Positions 23,801-37,000 of a stretch of DNA of 64,000 bases are shown in pieces. Each line of letters opens with the position of its first letter. Position 1 is the stretch's first letter. The position numbers were made by a program, and so were the translations under genes. Below the pieces are notes generated by a model. The model worked only from the letters and a program-made list of their open reading frames with translations, had not been told where the DNA came from and did no database searches. The stretch is taken from positions 44,494,001 through 44,558,000 of the forward strand of contig CM048553.1 in NCBI GenBank assembly GCA_026413225.1. Reading direction: 5' to 3'. Origin of the DNA: Otis tarda. Taxonomy: Eukaryota > Chordata > Aves > Otidiformes > Otididae.

Positions 23801-26800
23801 CAAAGCCATCAAGGGTTCAGAAAAGCTGTTTGTTCATGTGTGTGTCATGTTAGAATTCATAGCTCACAAAACGAACCAAAGAAACAACCCTAGGGAAGAA
23901 GGTACAGGAAAATGGAAACTCAAAAAAAAAATCCTCTGATATTACTGTGGCACAATCTCTTCCAGCAGAAGCTCACTAGCATCAAGGCTATCTGGAATCT
24001 GACTTTCAGGGGAATAATGAAAAATTAGAAGAGGTGCAGCCAACAAACCAAGCTTTATCATCACATGTCTGTGGCCCTAAGGGCCATATGTCAGTAGGCA
24101 AAGTTAACAAAAAAAGCAGCCAGCTGTCTTGCAATTTTTTTTTTTAATCCTCAAAACGATCAGAAAAGTGATGTGCACATGTGGCATGTCTCATTAATAC
24201 TCATCATATGTGTATTCGTGCATCACACTGACTAGAGACAGATCTCACTCTGCCATATGTCTGTTCCTCTCTTCAGAGTGTGGGTATTCCATAGACACAT
24301 TCATGCATACTAGTATTTTGCCATACTATGGATCTGATAATAATCATCAGTATCCTCAAAAACGGTGCTCTTAGAACACTATGTAACAAATAGGTTATCA
24401 TATATATTCACCTTCCTACTTTTCTTCTAAGTTTCTACACTCCTCTCATTCACAAGCATTTCTTATTTACATTAACTGTGCGTCTTTGGGGTTTTGCCTC
24501 CTCTGCATGGAGGAGGAGACACTGGAAATCAGGGAAGAAAAATTTGTTCCTTACCAAAGACAAAGTGTTTTGAAGACACAAGAACAATAGATAAGGAATC
24601 CTAGTCTAGCTTAAACATTATGGACTCATGCAATCTTAGCAAATCAATGTAGAAGAGGAAGAGCTATGAAAAACTGAGGAATGTAAGAAAAACAAAACCA
24701 AAAAATGAACTGCACATAACCCCAGACCTACTAAGAAGGGACAGGTATAATTTATTCACAAATGAAATGATGAAACTTTTGGTCTATTTAGAACAAAACA
24801 TTAATTTCTGTGCCGCTATTCAATAGCTATATTTAGCAACAGACCATGGGATTGCTCAGTCTTAAAAATCTAAGAATTTTTAAATATATCAGTTGTTCCA
24901 GAGGAAGCAGAAAAAACTATATTAAGCAAGTCTTATTTTATAAGAAAGTCATAGTAAAAATAGGTTTTTATTAATACGTAAGATCAAAAGGAAAGCAGAT
25001 GAACTCTTCAGAACATCAAAATGCCCATGACGAGTTTCCTGCAAAGCTACTTCATGTACAAAGGAAATTCTCTGGTCATTCCAAACTTTTTTTATTTGTG
25101 GTATTTTATTTATATTTTTATTTGTGTGTCAGAATAAGCTGCTCTTATTTGTGGGAAGTGGATTATAGGGGTTTTATTTGGATCTTTTAAATGTAGAAGA
25201 CCTTTGTGGAAGGAAGGGGTATTCTGTATCTTTACAAAAATCCACTTGATTATGTATTAAGCCCCATAAGAAGGTTTCACGGAAATGCAGGACTATTCAA
25301 AAAGAGGCATTCCCTGCTTCCAGATCATCTACCTCATTTCCAAAACTAAGGATTATGGGAAATTTCTCAGACATCACAATTTCTCTGATCATATCAGTAC
25401 AGATAAGGTCATAACTAACAGTACTGGTTCCAGGACCAGAAGGATACACAGAAGGTTAAATTGGTGAGCTGCCTAGCACAGACAAGAACAGTGATATATT
25501 GAAGACTGTAACTTCTTTACCATCACAGGCTTTTGAAGCTACCAAGTAATTAAATGGAATCCAATCTACAAAGCAGTAACTAGAGCACCTATCTTCTTCA
25601 TCCATACAATTGCCATTATTGCTTCTCAAATACTGAGTGAACCCTGACTTAACAAAGAAAGAATTTTGGGTTTTTTTTCTTCTTCATTTTTCTTTCTTTT
25701 TCCCCTAGCCCATCCCTAAAATATCTGATGTGGTCACTTCATGCGAAAGTATCTCTCTGGTAGCACTCCATAGCTCTCTGAAACTACACCTTTATAAAGA
25801 GGCAAACCTCCCTGTCCACGGGGGCAAAATATGCTCACAGCAACCACCCATGTGCACGCGCGCACACACAGAAGGATGAGAGGAAAAAAAAAAAATAACA
25901 ACTATAAAAGAGATACGGTGTCCATACCCTGGTGAGGTCCATGCCGAGTTTGAGCTGAGAGATGAGATGGAGAATTACACTACGTTGATCATCCATGACT
26001 CCTAAATCCTCCTCTTCATTATCTTCAGTATCTGTCATTTCATCTTCAACTAGGATCAACTCAGAAGCTGAATGCTGAAATGAAAAGAAAAATCACCATC
26101 TGGACAAAAAGATACAGCATGGTTTTTTTCCACTCTATATGTTTAAAAATGGAGCTGTCTCAATGGAACTTCTGTTAAAACCAAGAGACAGCCTCTTAAA
26201 ACCAATAAAAGATACCAATTCAAAACAAAAAAAAAATCCAGTGATGAGTTCATAGAGTCTTTTGATCCTATGCTCAGAATGAGAGCAGTAAGTATCAGAT
26301 GCTAATTTAGACATTCTCTTCTTTATATTGTAGTGATCCCAGCGAAAAAAGGAAAAAAAAAAAATCACAGCATATTAAAGTAACAGGTCTTCTATTTATT
26401 AAATAGAAGTACATAGTTGAAAATGAGTATTCAAGAGCTTGCTTCATAGATCTCTTCAGCAAATATTCATATTTTATACCCAGATGTTGCATGACCTGAT
26501 TTCACACTATTTTTTCTTTTTGTTTCCTCCATCCAACTTCCAATTTATATATCTAAGAAAGTCAAGACTATTAACTGAAGGAGATAAAAAGACGACTACA
26601 ATTAAAGCACACATCTTAAAAAAAAAACCCAAAGACATTAGATTTTGGGGGGGATAAGGCAATCCTATGACTCTTTATGACATTTGCAATACTGCACTGC
26701 TTCACAGCACAACACTGCCAATACTGCCTAGATGTACAAACTGAAGATCAAGTGGAGAGGCATCATGCCATCTCCCTTCAAGAGGAACTTTACAGCAGAA

Positions 26801-26948
26801 AGGGATAATGATTTGTGATATTTTATTTCTCCTCAGGGTTTACAATATGTTACTAACAATAATCCAAACAGGTGGTAGTTATTTTGTTCAATCCATTGAA
26901 ACCACCCTGCAAGCCTTCCAGATAGGTATTCAAGTAAGCTGGTTTTAC

Positions 26949-26984
<36 letters not shown>

Positions 26985-27971
26985 AGGTTATGTAGCTGAA
27001 AAATTCACAGCCCAGCTTTTCATTATTCCCTAAGGATTTCATGCTGTAAATGAGACAACACTATCTGCAAAAGTTAGCATTCCTTCAGAATAAATAGCAT
27101 TTCTGCAGAAACAGATAGTTCATTACATAAAAGGATAAAATCTTCATCTCACAGTGAAAGACTTTGCAACTGAAAAGTTTCATTAAACTAGCTGATATTC
27201 AGAATTGGGTTTCAAATAAATACTTCTGAATGATCACATTAGAGACTCCTCAGGTGAGCAGCAGCTTGTGTAAGGAGAGTGTCTCTCAAATTTAGTTACT
27301 ACAGATGTTTCCAAGATTTGAATAAAGTGTTTTCTCTTTCTCTCTCTCTCCTTTTTAAAATTAAATAAATATTTAGGTAGCTATTCCCAAAAAAGTAACT
27401 ATTTGGTGAAATCCAAGGACATCTGAAAGACACTTTACAGTTACTTTATTTAGAAAGTAGAATATGTGGGTTACATAAAACAGAATCTGGCGAGCTGTAA
27501 CCTCAACAGCTTGGAGCTTTTCAAAAGGACAAAACCACACTTTCTTCTTCATACTCCCTCAGAAAAGGAAAGGATGGAACGATAAGCCCTTTCCTCCCAA
27601 AATGCACAGCATTATTATCCAACTGATGCCTTACCGACAAGTTCAATTAACATAAAGCCCAATAACCTCACACAACATTATCAGCCAGGAAGATATAAAG
27701 CACCGAAGCCTGGCTCAGTTTTACAGGCTACGATTCGTTTGGAGGGAGCGTGGAAAAAGCAGTATCAGAACTTACAGTAGATGCTTCCACCGGAGGTTTC
27801 CCTTTGATCCAGCTTGACCTCATTGAGAGCACTGAGCTACTGAATAAGCACTGCTGCTTCTGTTACTGCCATGAACCGAGCTCGCGGCAAACAAGCTCCA
27901 GCAGGAATTAATAGAGCTAGAAAAAAAAGCACAGGAACCTCCCCTCCTCGCTCCCACCCCCGCTTTTTTCC

Positions 27972-28011
<40 letters not shown>

Positions 28012-31000
28012 GCCATCCAATGAGTTGGAGAGTGCGTGCTGGATGTCAATCTGCTCCTTGCGTTTCTAGTCACATGGCAGGGAAATCAGTGAGCTTAACT
28101 GCGCACAGCTCCAACTGGGAAATGGTGATGCTGCTTCCCAGAGGATATCCTGATGGGCTGTTCTCCAACTGGGGGGCAAGGGGGAGGGGGCACAAGTGTG
28201 AGAGAGAACACTCTAGCAGGTAACAAGCTTTCACATGAACGTGTAACACCTGCATAATCTTTAGTTGTTAATGGCATCAGAAAATAAACAAACTGTACAT
28301 CGACAAGTTCACAGACTAAATCATATATTAAGAATGCTCTTTTTCTCCTGAAGATTGCACTCTCAGCCAGGGTCAGAAACTCCTCTTTCTTTCCTGCTAA
28401 AATAGGTATTAGGTTTTCCATGCCTTTCAAAGTATTAGTCATAAAATAGCCAGTGCCTCTCATTGCTGCTCTACAAAACACGCACAGTGAGGGAAAGCAA
28501 TCCCATGAACAGTTTAGGTGCTCAGGAAAGCAGTGCTTGCATTCCTTCAGATGAAAGACTTCCTGCTCATCAGGGAGGGTAGGTACAATGTAACATTAGG
28601 ATCAAGCATGTTTAATGGCCATTCTGCAATAAGGACTACAATTTTAATTTTCTGAACTATGTCCTATTTTAAGAACGTGTGCAAGGGCACCAAAAATCCT
28701 ACAATTCTACTATTAGGAGTTATCAATATAATAGTGATCTTCACTGCGTGCAGAATGACATCAGTTGTCTGCATCTTTTCTCACTTTCCAAGAAAATAAG
28801 AATTTAAGTAGCAATTTACAATTGATGTCACGGGAACTAAAGAGTTCTTCATCTTCAGTTAAGCAACATCCTTTCTGTATTTTCCTCTCTTCTCAATAGC
28901 TGTTCTAGCTAATTACTGAATTACTTTTTAAAAGCACAGAAAACAGGAATCTCTTTTTTTAAGTAATGCATATTTTGTTAAAAAAAAAACAACAACCATG
29001 TAAGCACAACATAGGGTGTGTGGACATACAGCCACAAAATACAAAGCTTCTATATTTTTAAAGTGTCATAAAAGTCCCATCAGGTTGACGATGCGTAAGC
29101 GCAGAGTAGCAGGCAAAAGATTATGTTGAGTGATTATCCTTTAATGGCAGCTTTTCTGAATTATCAGACACAGACGTACATTTCCCCCTCCCCTCCCTTA
29201 AAATATAACTGCAGAGCTGAAATAAGAAAGCGGTGATTTGCCCCATTCCCGCGTGGTCAGACCGAAAAGTAAAAGCTGTTGAGCTGTGCGCAGCTCAGCC
29301 TGGGAAGGAACAGCCCAGCGAGGCTTGGGTGCTAACTCCGAGAATCAGATACTGAACCAGCTACAAACAAGCACCAAAACAGGCTTATTTTAACCAAAAT
29401 TAGTTTCTAACATTTGGCTGAAGCACCAGGAATTTTTCAGAAAAATCTGAATGGAAAACAACAGATCGTTTCTAGAAATCCCATGAAGGGATTCACTTCA
29501 AAGTTTAAAGGCCACAGACACGAAAACACAGGCTGGCAGAGATCTATTTTAGACAGGTCACTTCATCAGAACTGGGATCGATTAACGTGGGGTAAGGTCA
29601 TCTGCTGGGACACCAAACGGATGTGCTAGTCAGCAGTCTTCATCAGAAAACATGCTGATTCTTTTTTAACAGACAAAACCTGCAAGGTAAAGAAACTGTT
29701 TCCGAAGGAAACATTCTGCACTTTAAAAACGCGTCTTCAGGAAAAAGACACTTTGACAAGCCTGGGATAGGACCACGGAGTTAAAAGCGACGTTTCTGTC
29801 AAAGGGCAGACCTGTCTCTGCTCTTCCAAAGCCTCTGCCATAAGTTAATTTTTCAAATTAACTGCTGTGCTGGAAATTAATTTTTAGATATTTAGTTCAG
29901 TTATAAGGCTCAGAGCTTTGTTTTCCAACACATTTCACAAATCATATCATGCAACAGTACTGTCAAGCATGACATGGATCTCATCTTGTTTATTTATTGA
30001 GGAGGAGAGAAAGGAATATACAGAATTCATAGTGTCATTTAGGTCAGAAGGGCCCTCTGGAGGTCATCTTGCCAAACCCCCTGCTCAAGCAGGGACACCT
30101 AGAACCATCTGCTGAGGACTGAGTTCAGCTAGGTTTTAATATCTCCAAGGATGCAACCCGTGCCAGTGTTTGACCACCCTCACAGAAAAAAAAAGCATTT
30201 TCTGAGGTTCAGATTGACTTTCATGTGCCCACTGCCTCTTGTCCTGTCACTGGGGCGCTATTTTGAAGACTCCATCTCCCTGTCCTCCCATCAGGTATTT
30301 ATATACATTGATAAGATCACCCTGAGCCTTCTCTCCTCCAGGCTGAACAGTCCCAACTCTCTCAGCCTCTCCTCATCTGAAGGATCCTCCAGAACCTCCA
30401 TCATCTTTGTGGATCTGTGCTGGATTCACTCCAGTAAGTCCATATCTCTCTTGCACTGGGGAGCCCAGAACTGCACACAGCACCACCGAGACGGCCTCAC
30501 CTCTGCCAAGCAGAGGGGAAGGATCACCTCCCTCCACCTGCTAGCAACACTTGTCCTAATGCAGCCCAGGATGTGTTGGTCACCTTTGCCATGAGGGTGC
30601 ATTGCCGGCTCATGATCAGCTTGTTGTCCACCAAGATCATCAAAGTCTTCTCTGCAGAACTACTTTCCAGTTAGTTGGCCCCCAGCCTGTAGTGGTGGCC
30701 TACCCTCAGATATATCTGGATGCAGGACTTTGCATTTCCCTGTGTTGAACTTGATGAGATTTCTCTCTCCAGCCTGTGAAGGTTCCTCTCAATGGCAGCA
30801 CAACCCTCTGGCTTATCAGCCACTCTTCTCAGGTTTTTTTTAATCATCTACAAACTTGCCAGGGGTGCACTCTGCCCCATCATCTAGGTCATTAATGAAG
30901 ATGTTGAACAGTTCTGGCTCCAGTATTGACCCCTGGGGTACACCACCAGTGACTGGCCTCCAACTAGACTTTGTACCACTGCTTACAACCCTCTGGGCTT

Positions 31001-34000
31001 GGCCATTCTGTTTTCAACCCTCCTCACTGCCCACTTACCTAATCCATGTCAGCTTGTCAGTGAGTATCTTATGGAAGAAGCGGCAATAACCTTACCAAGG
31101 TCAAAGCAAACAACATCCACTACTCTCCCCACATGCACCAAGCTAGTCAACTTCATTGTAGAGGGTTATCATGTTGCTTAAGCATAATTTCTCCTTTGTA
31201 AATTCATGATGACTACTCCTGATTACCTTCTTGTCCTTCATGTATCTGGAAATGCCTTTCAGGGTCCACCCTTTCAGGCTCCACCACCTTTCCAGGGATC
31301 AAAGAGAGGCTGACCAACCTGCAGATCCCCAGATATTACCAGAACATCCCCAGATGTTCCTTCTTGCCCTTCCTGAAGATAGGAGTGACATTTGCTTTCA
31401 CCCTGTCTTCATTAACCTCTCCAAACACGATGACCCTTTAAAGACAGTAGATGGTGGCCTTGCAATGACATTGGCCAACTCCCTCCATGCTTATAGGTGC
31501 ATCCCATCAGGCTCCATGGAGTTACGTATGTGCATCTTAAGCACTGCCTAAACTGTTCCTCCTCCACCAAGTGCAAACCTTCCTCCAAACTGTCCCTCTG
31601 ACCTCAGAGGCCTGAGATTCCTGAAGGCTGATGTCACCAGTAAGCCTGAGGCAAAGAAAGTATTCTGTAACTCAGCCTGTTCTCCATCATAGTAATAAGC
31701 AGAGACCAGATCCTGAAAGGAACACACTGAGGATTGTATTTGACCCGTAAGGCAATTCTTCATATAATTACATCAAAATATTCTAAGAGTTTTCATTAAG
31801 GCATTAAAAACTTTTTATGTACTACAAAAAGACTGTAGTCAGGAGCCAGAGGATGAATCTTAGGAACTTAAAACATCCAGATAAAAAGACACAATTTTAT
31901 AATACTCCAAGGGAAATAGTCCTTAAGTCTTTCTACACTTAAAAAAAAAATTACAGAAGGTACTAAAAAAATAACACTGTATGAAATTTTCTGCATTGAG
32001 ATAAAGATGGAGTAAGTTACTCACAGGGCTTGTTCAGAAGCAACATTGAACAGAATTAGCATTTTCAGAGTAGGCAAGGATTGCTATTCTGTAGAGTCAT
32101 CTAATTACAATTAGTTCTACTAGTGCACACAGAAGTCAAAGGCTTCATTTTGATTTTCAGATTGCCTTCGTTAACGATGCAGATTTGCAAGCATCATTTA
32201 CACTTGCACTCATGTAACTTGAGAGCTTGCAAACAGGTTTTCTGTGGGTGTAAGATTAAATATAACTCTGTAAGGTCAGAGAGGTTCAGCACATTTACAC
32301 TAACGTGACAAATTGGCCACATATAAGATTTTCATCAGTCTCAATACCAAAATTAGAATTCTCTTTGTAAAGTAGATACAGTAAGAATATCCTAAAAGTA
32401 GTAATATATAATGAGCTGCTAGTTTCTTGCAGGGTTTGTCGCTGTATCAGAATCGACAAAACTGCACTAACTTGCACATGTCACTTGTCTTCTCTTCTTC
32501 CAGCATGTACACCTTCAAAATATCTAATTGCATTAACTACCAGCTGTGGCATGCACCTGATAGAAAAACGTGCAAGCTTACTGCACCCATCCCTCATTTG
32601 CAGTGATTTGCATCTCAAATGTAGCTTGTCCAGTAAGTTGTACTTTTAAACTATTTTATATGCAGACTAGCATATTAGCACGCTGTGAAAGAAGTAATTC
32701 CCATCTAGAAAACTGAAATAATAGAAATTAAATAGAAAATTTCAGTTTACTTCAACCTAAATCTTGAAACAAAAACAAACACATTTATTTCAAACCCACT
32801 GTAAAGAATGAAATAATTATCATCCATGCATTTCTCCTCTAACTTCCAAATGCAGTGTAATTTACAGATTAACAACTTTACGCTTAGCTATAAGGTAGCA
32901 ACAATTTTTTTATATCCAACAAGTTCCTGTATCTCTTTATATAAGCTTTTCTACTCTTCAAGACAGTTCAAATAAAACAAAGCAGAAAAGACTCCTCTTA
33001 ACATTTACCACCACACCACTACACAACATAAGCAGAGGAAGGGAATGAAGAGGGCTGGAAAAGCAGTGGTAGAGTGAACTCGGGTCATTCCTTGAGATCT
33101 GGCCTCCATCTTAACTGTAGTCTTATTTACGCTTTGCTCCTGGTAGCCCTGTGACTGATCATTGCAAAGAAAGAGCAGATCAAAGACAAAATCTCAAACA
33201 CACCAACATCCCATAAGCCCATTGTAATGTGGGCAACTGGATACCAAAGTTCCAGTGACTTTCAAGGAGATTTAAGGCTCCCCAGTGACAAGGTTTGAGT
33301 TTTTTTTTCTTTTCTCCAAAGAGACTTAACAATCTCAGAACCAAAGTAGAGCTTAAATGGAGAATTCAGAAAGCAAAACTTACTACAGCTCATGCATCTC
33401 ACTTTCATCCTGAAAAAGGTCTCTTAAAGTTTGGAAAATAGGTGGCTTGGCTCAGCTGATTTTCTTCATTTACCCCGAATGTTTAATAGGAGCCGTCTCC
33501 TCTACTGCCTTTGTCAGCAGCTTTTGCTCTAATGGCTGGGGAAAATTTTTGCCATAGTATTAATATGCAAAAAGTCTACCACCTCAAGGGGGAACCCACC
33601 TCCCACAAAATCCCAAAACACACACACTCAGTCACACTTTCTCTGTCATTCAATCATTGTAGCTCAGATATAACAATGATGAACCAGAACTAAAGTTAAG
33701 ATAACTTTTAAAATATCAAAGCAAGCAAGAGAGGATGACAATCAAATGAGAAGGATTTTACAATTAAAAAGTGAGCACACTGTAACTTACACACAATACC
33801 ACTACGGTGAGCAAAAACATCACTTTCTTTTTACTTTGCTACTGTCATCTATGCACAGATTCAGTCAACAAGATAGTTGATTTCTCCTTCATACAACTGG
33901 ATGAAGGAAAAATGGGGTAACAAGCAGATTTTCTACTTACCTTAAGCTATGTGTACCAAGAAAAATAATCCAGGCTTATCTACCTGGATAGATAAGTAAA

Positions 34001-37000
34001 TGCTGCATCCAGGTTTGGGGTGCAAGAGGGAAGGGTCAAAGCTTTTATGTGAATCTGAATACATCATTCATCATTGATAGGTCAAACCATAGAAGATTTG
34101 GTAGAAGAAGCTTGCATCAGGAAAGAATGTCTACAAAGTGCCCATAAATAAATTTCTTACCAAATCTATTATTTGTGTTTGGTAATTCAAGTCTCCAGAG
34201 AAAATAAAATTCTTCAAACTAGTCATCATGATTAAAACACCTATTCTTTGTGTGTATGAATTATTTTTATATATTTTGTGGCTTGTTTGGGGTTTTTTTT
34301 TAAATGGAATATGCTAAACACTCTCTCTCCAGCTAGGGCAAAGTGCAAGCATCAAAGTGGGGGAATGTGCGCAATCCGTGTATCACACAACATTAATTGG
34401 ATACAACATGCAATAGCAGAGTCATCTACAGAATCGAGTAATACCGAGCTCTCTCCAGGAGATCCTTCCTTCACTGGGAAGCAAGCAAGCAAAGCAGAAA
34501 TGCATCTTGATACTAATACTTTGTAAATATAGACAGGCTGATATACAAACGATGCAAGCAAAGAAAATAATCACAAAACTTGTATTTAGGTGACAAATAG
34601 GTCTGCAATTCCTTTCCTTTCCAGTAAAATCAGTCTGCTAGGCATCTAGAGGCAAGTACATTATCTGGATATTCACTATTTTGAGAGCTTTACTAATGCT
34701 TTTTTTATTAATGTTTTGCAGTAGTATCTGTGGGAACAGAAGTCTTTTCACCCTTAAAGAACAAGCTCAGAAAGCTTCCTTTTCCTACACTGCAGATGTG
34801 TTTAACTCTAAACCGTGACCATATTTAGAGGTAAACATAACAACATAGCAGCGATGAGGTCAACATAACGTAAGAGACTGAAGAAGAAAAAGGGTTGGTT
34901 TGTTATTTAAAGAACAGGAAAAATGCATGTAACAGGAAACAAAGGGCACCTACGTTTATGTTGCAGTATAGCCTGTGTAAGTCTTCAGAAAAAAACATTA
35001 GAAACTAACCATGTAAGTGATGTTTAAGAATAAAGCATCAATCAATGACTTAACATCCTCTTAAGCAAAGATGCTCATTTGGGTTACCTACAGTGTTGTA
35101 ATCCTGTTACACACCAAATTGCTGTTGGACAACCTTTTCCCTACGTGTTCGTATCTTCTTCACAAGACAATTCCTCTTGTAAAATTTGATTTTCATAAAG
35201 CTATGGTAGTCAGTTCTGAAAATCAGCTGAAAAGTAGCTAATTCTCCAGCACAGACTCCACAGGAAAAGACTAAGTACCAGCACCAATCCACACATCTTG
35301 TGAGCATCTTTCATGAAATTAGGACTCCTGAAGTACAGCACTGTTTAACCTGAATCCTATAACACAAGAGGACTTTGCAGTATCGCATAAATTCAGTAAG
35401 ATCCGGGAATAAGTACTTTTCATCACTGGTATCATCAGAAAGGAACAGCAACATGAGACTACAAAAAAAATGTGCAAAGAGAAAAGCCCTACGGACTTGT
35501 CCTAAATTGAAGCAAAAGACCTTGAAGACTAGCATAAATCACAGCAGTAAATTTTATGCTAACCTAAAACCACTAGACATACCGTATCACATCATAACAA
35601 TTTTAACAAAACCTATTCCTAATGCAATACAGATACTAGTAAAGAACACTTGCCTGAAAGATCCTCAGTTTTGTTTTGAGAATCAATTTTTTTAGAAGCA
35701 AGATGGCTATAAATACAGCATCTGCCACTATCCAAAATAAGTTACTCAGAATTTACAAGCTTGCAAACCACACAGTGCAGCAGGACAGATTCCCATCACT
35801 GGCCAGGCACAACTTCAGAGATTGTGAGGGGTCTGAAAATGACATGCTTATAACTTTTGGGGATTTAAAGACAAAAGACTGCACTGAGCTGCAGGTTGGT
35901 GATGGCGACTAACGTGGACGAAAGTACAGCAGAAGGATAATCTCTCTAAATATCCCACTGTATTAAGAGATCCTCTCCAGAATCAGATCCTTGGGAAGAA
36001 ACCCAAAGAACTAGAAGCAACTTGCCTCATACTCCCACAAAGAAGGGGAAGACAAACACTTTTTGGTAAGGGACCCAGCAGGCAATTTTAGTCACCCACC
36101 AGACAGTACAGTACACTGTAGGCATCATACTCAAACGAACCTTTGCTCCCTTCGACAAAATTCCTAGAGAAACAGCAACAATTTGCGCAGAGAGGTTGTG
36201 GGACATCCACTGTTGGAGGTGTTCAAGATTAACTGGACATGACCCTGAACAAGCTGACCTGATCAGGTCTGCCTTGACCAGAGGGTTGAGCTGCAGGACC
36301 TCCAGAGGTCCCTTCCAACCTGGAGTAGTCTTTGATGCCATAACGATTCTGCTTACAAAGCCCAGTAACTGAAAAGTTAGGAAGTGTCAGAACTGAAGTC
36401 ATTCAGCCAGCTTTGTATGCTAGCTAAGGAAATTTATGGCAGAAAAATGCTACCACGTTAGTCAATAATATACCATTCACATATGCAAAAAGGGCACAAG
36501 AAGATGGACAACTACAAACTTAACCTTTACAATCAACTGGTCTTGCAATACTAATCTATATGTAAATCCAGTTCTCACAGTGCTGTTTCTTGTATGCAAT
36601 ATCGCATGCCAGCATATTTATAAGAGGAAAGAAGTGGCAAAGACCTGTTAATACAAGCAGTATTAACAATCTTTGCTCAAAGCAACATGCTTATTAAACC
36701 ATCCTGACTCTTCCTGCAATTTTTGTCCTGACCACTTTACACATTCTCATGGTTGTCACATATACACACAAAATAAATTAAAAAAAAAAAAAAAGGACTA
36801 CCTGAAGTCTTTCAAAAGAAAAATAAATCATTATAAATCATACCAGGAGAACATTCAATGTGTATGTGAAACAAATTGCGCCTAGAAGATTGTAATCTTT
36901 CATAGAGCTAACTTCTTGAGGCCAGTGGAACTCTACTTGAAAAGCTTCTAAGTTCTAACACTGGAGCAGGTTGCCTAGAAAGGTGGTGGATGCCCCATGC

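Larger units (their letters stand above)
19364..25927 (-). other. OSBPL10: OSBPL10 intron (6.6 kb)
   Basis: Contains a perfect 10-bp palindrome at 19717-19740, a GC-rich island near 20280-20420 with a CTCF-like core, and an A20 run at 22241-22260. A 22-bp alternating purine-pyrimidine run lies just inside its 5' end (25849-25870). No CR1 was recognised. Confidence 0.9.

Noticed and set aside
23498-23893. 131-codon plus-strand open frame
   Set aside because: Composition and residue pattern show no domain. It has no splice context, no promoter signal and no known relative. An open frame of this length is expected by chance in 64 kb.
27820-28073. Lysine-rich minus-strand frames (runs of K)
   Set aside because: Translation of the 37-base homopolymer. 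Low complexity, no gene.
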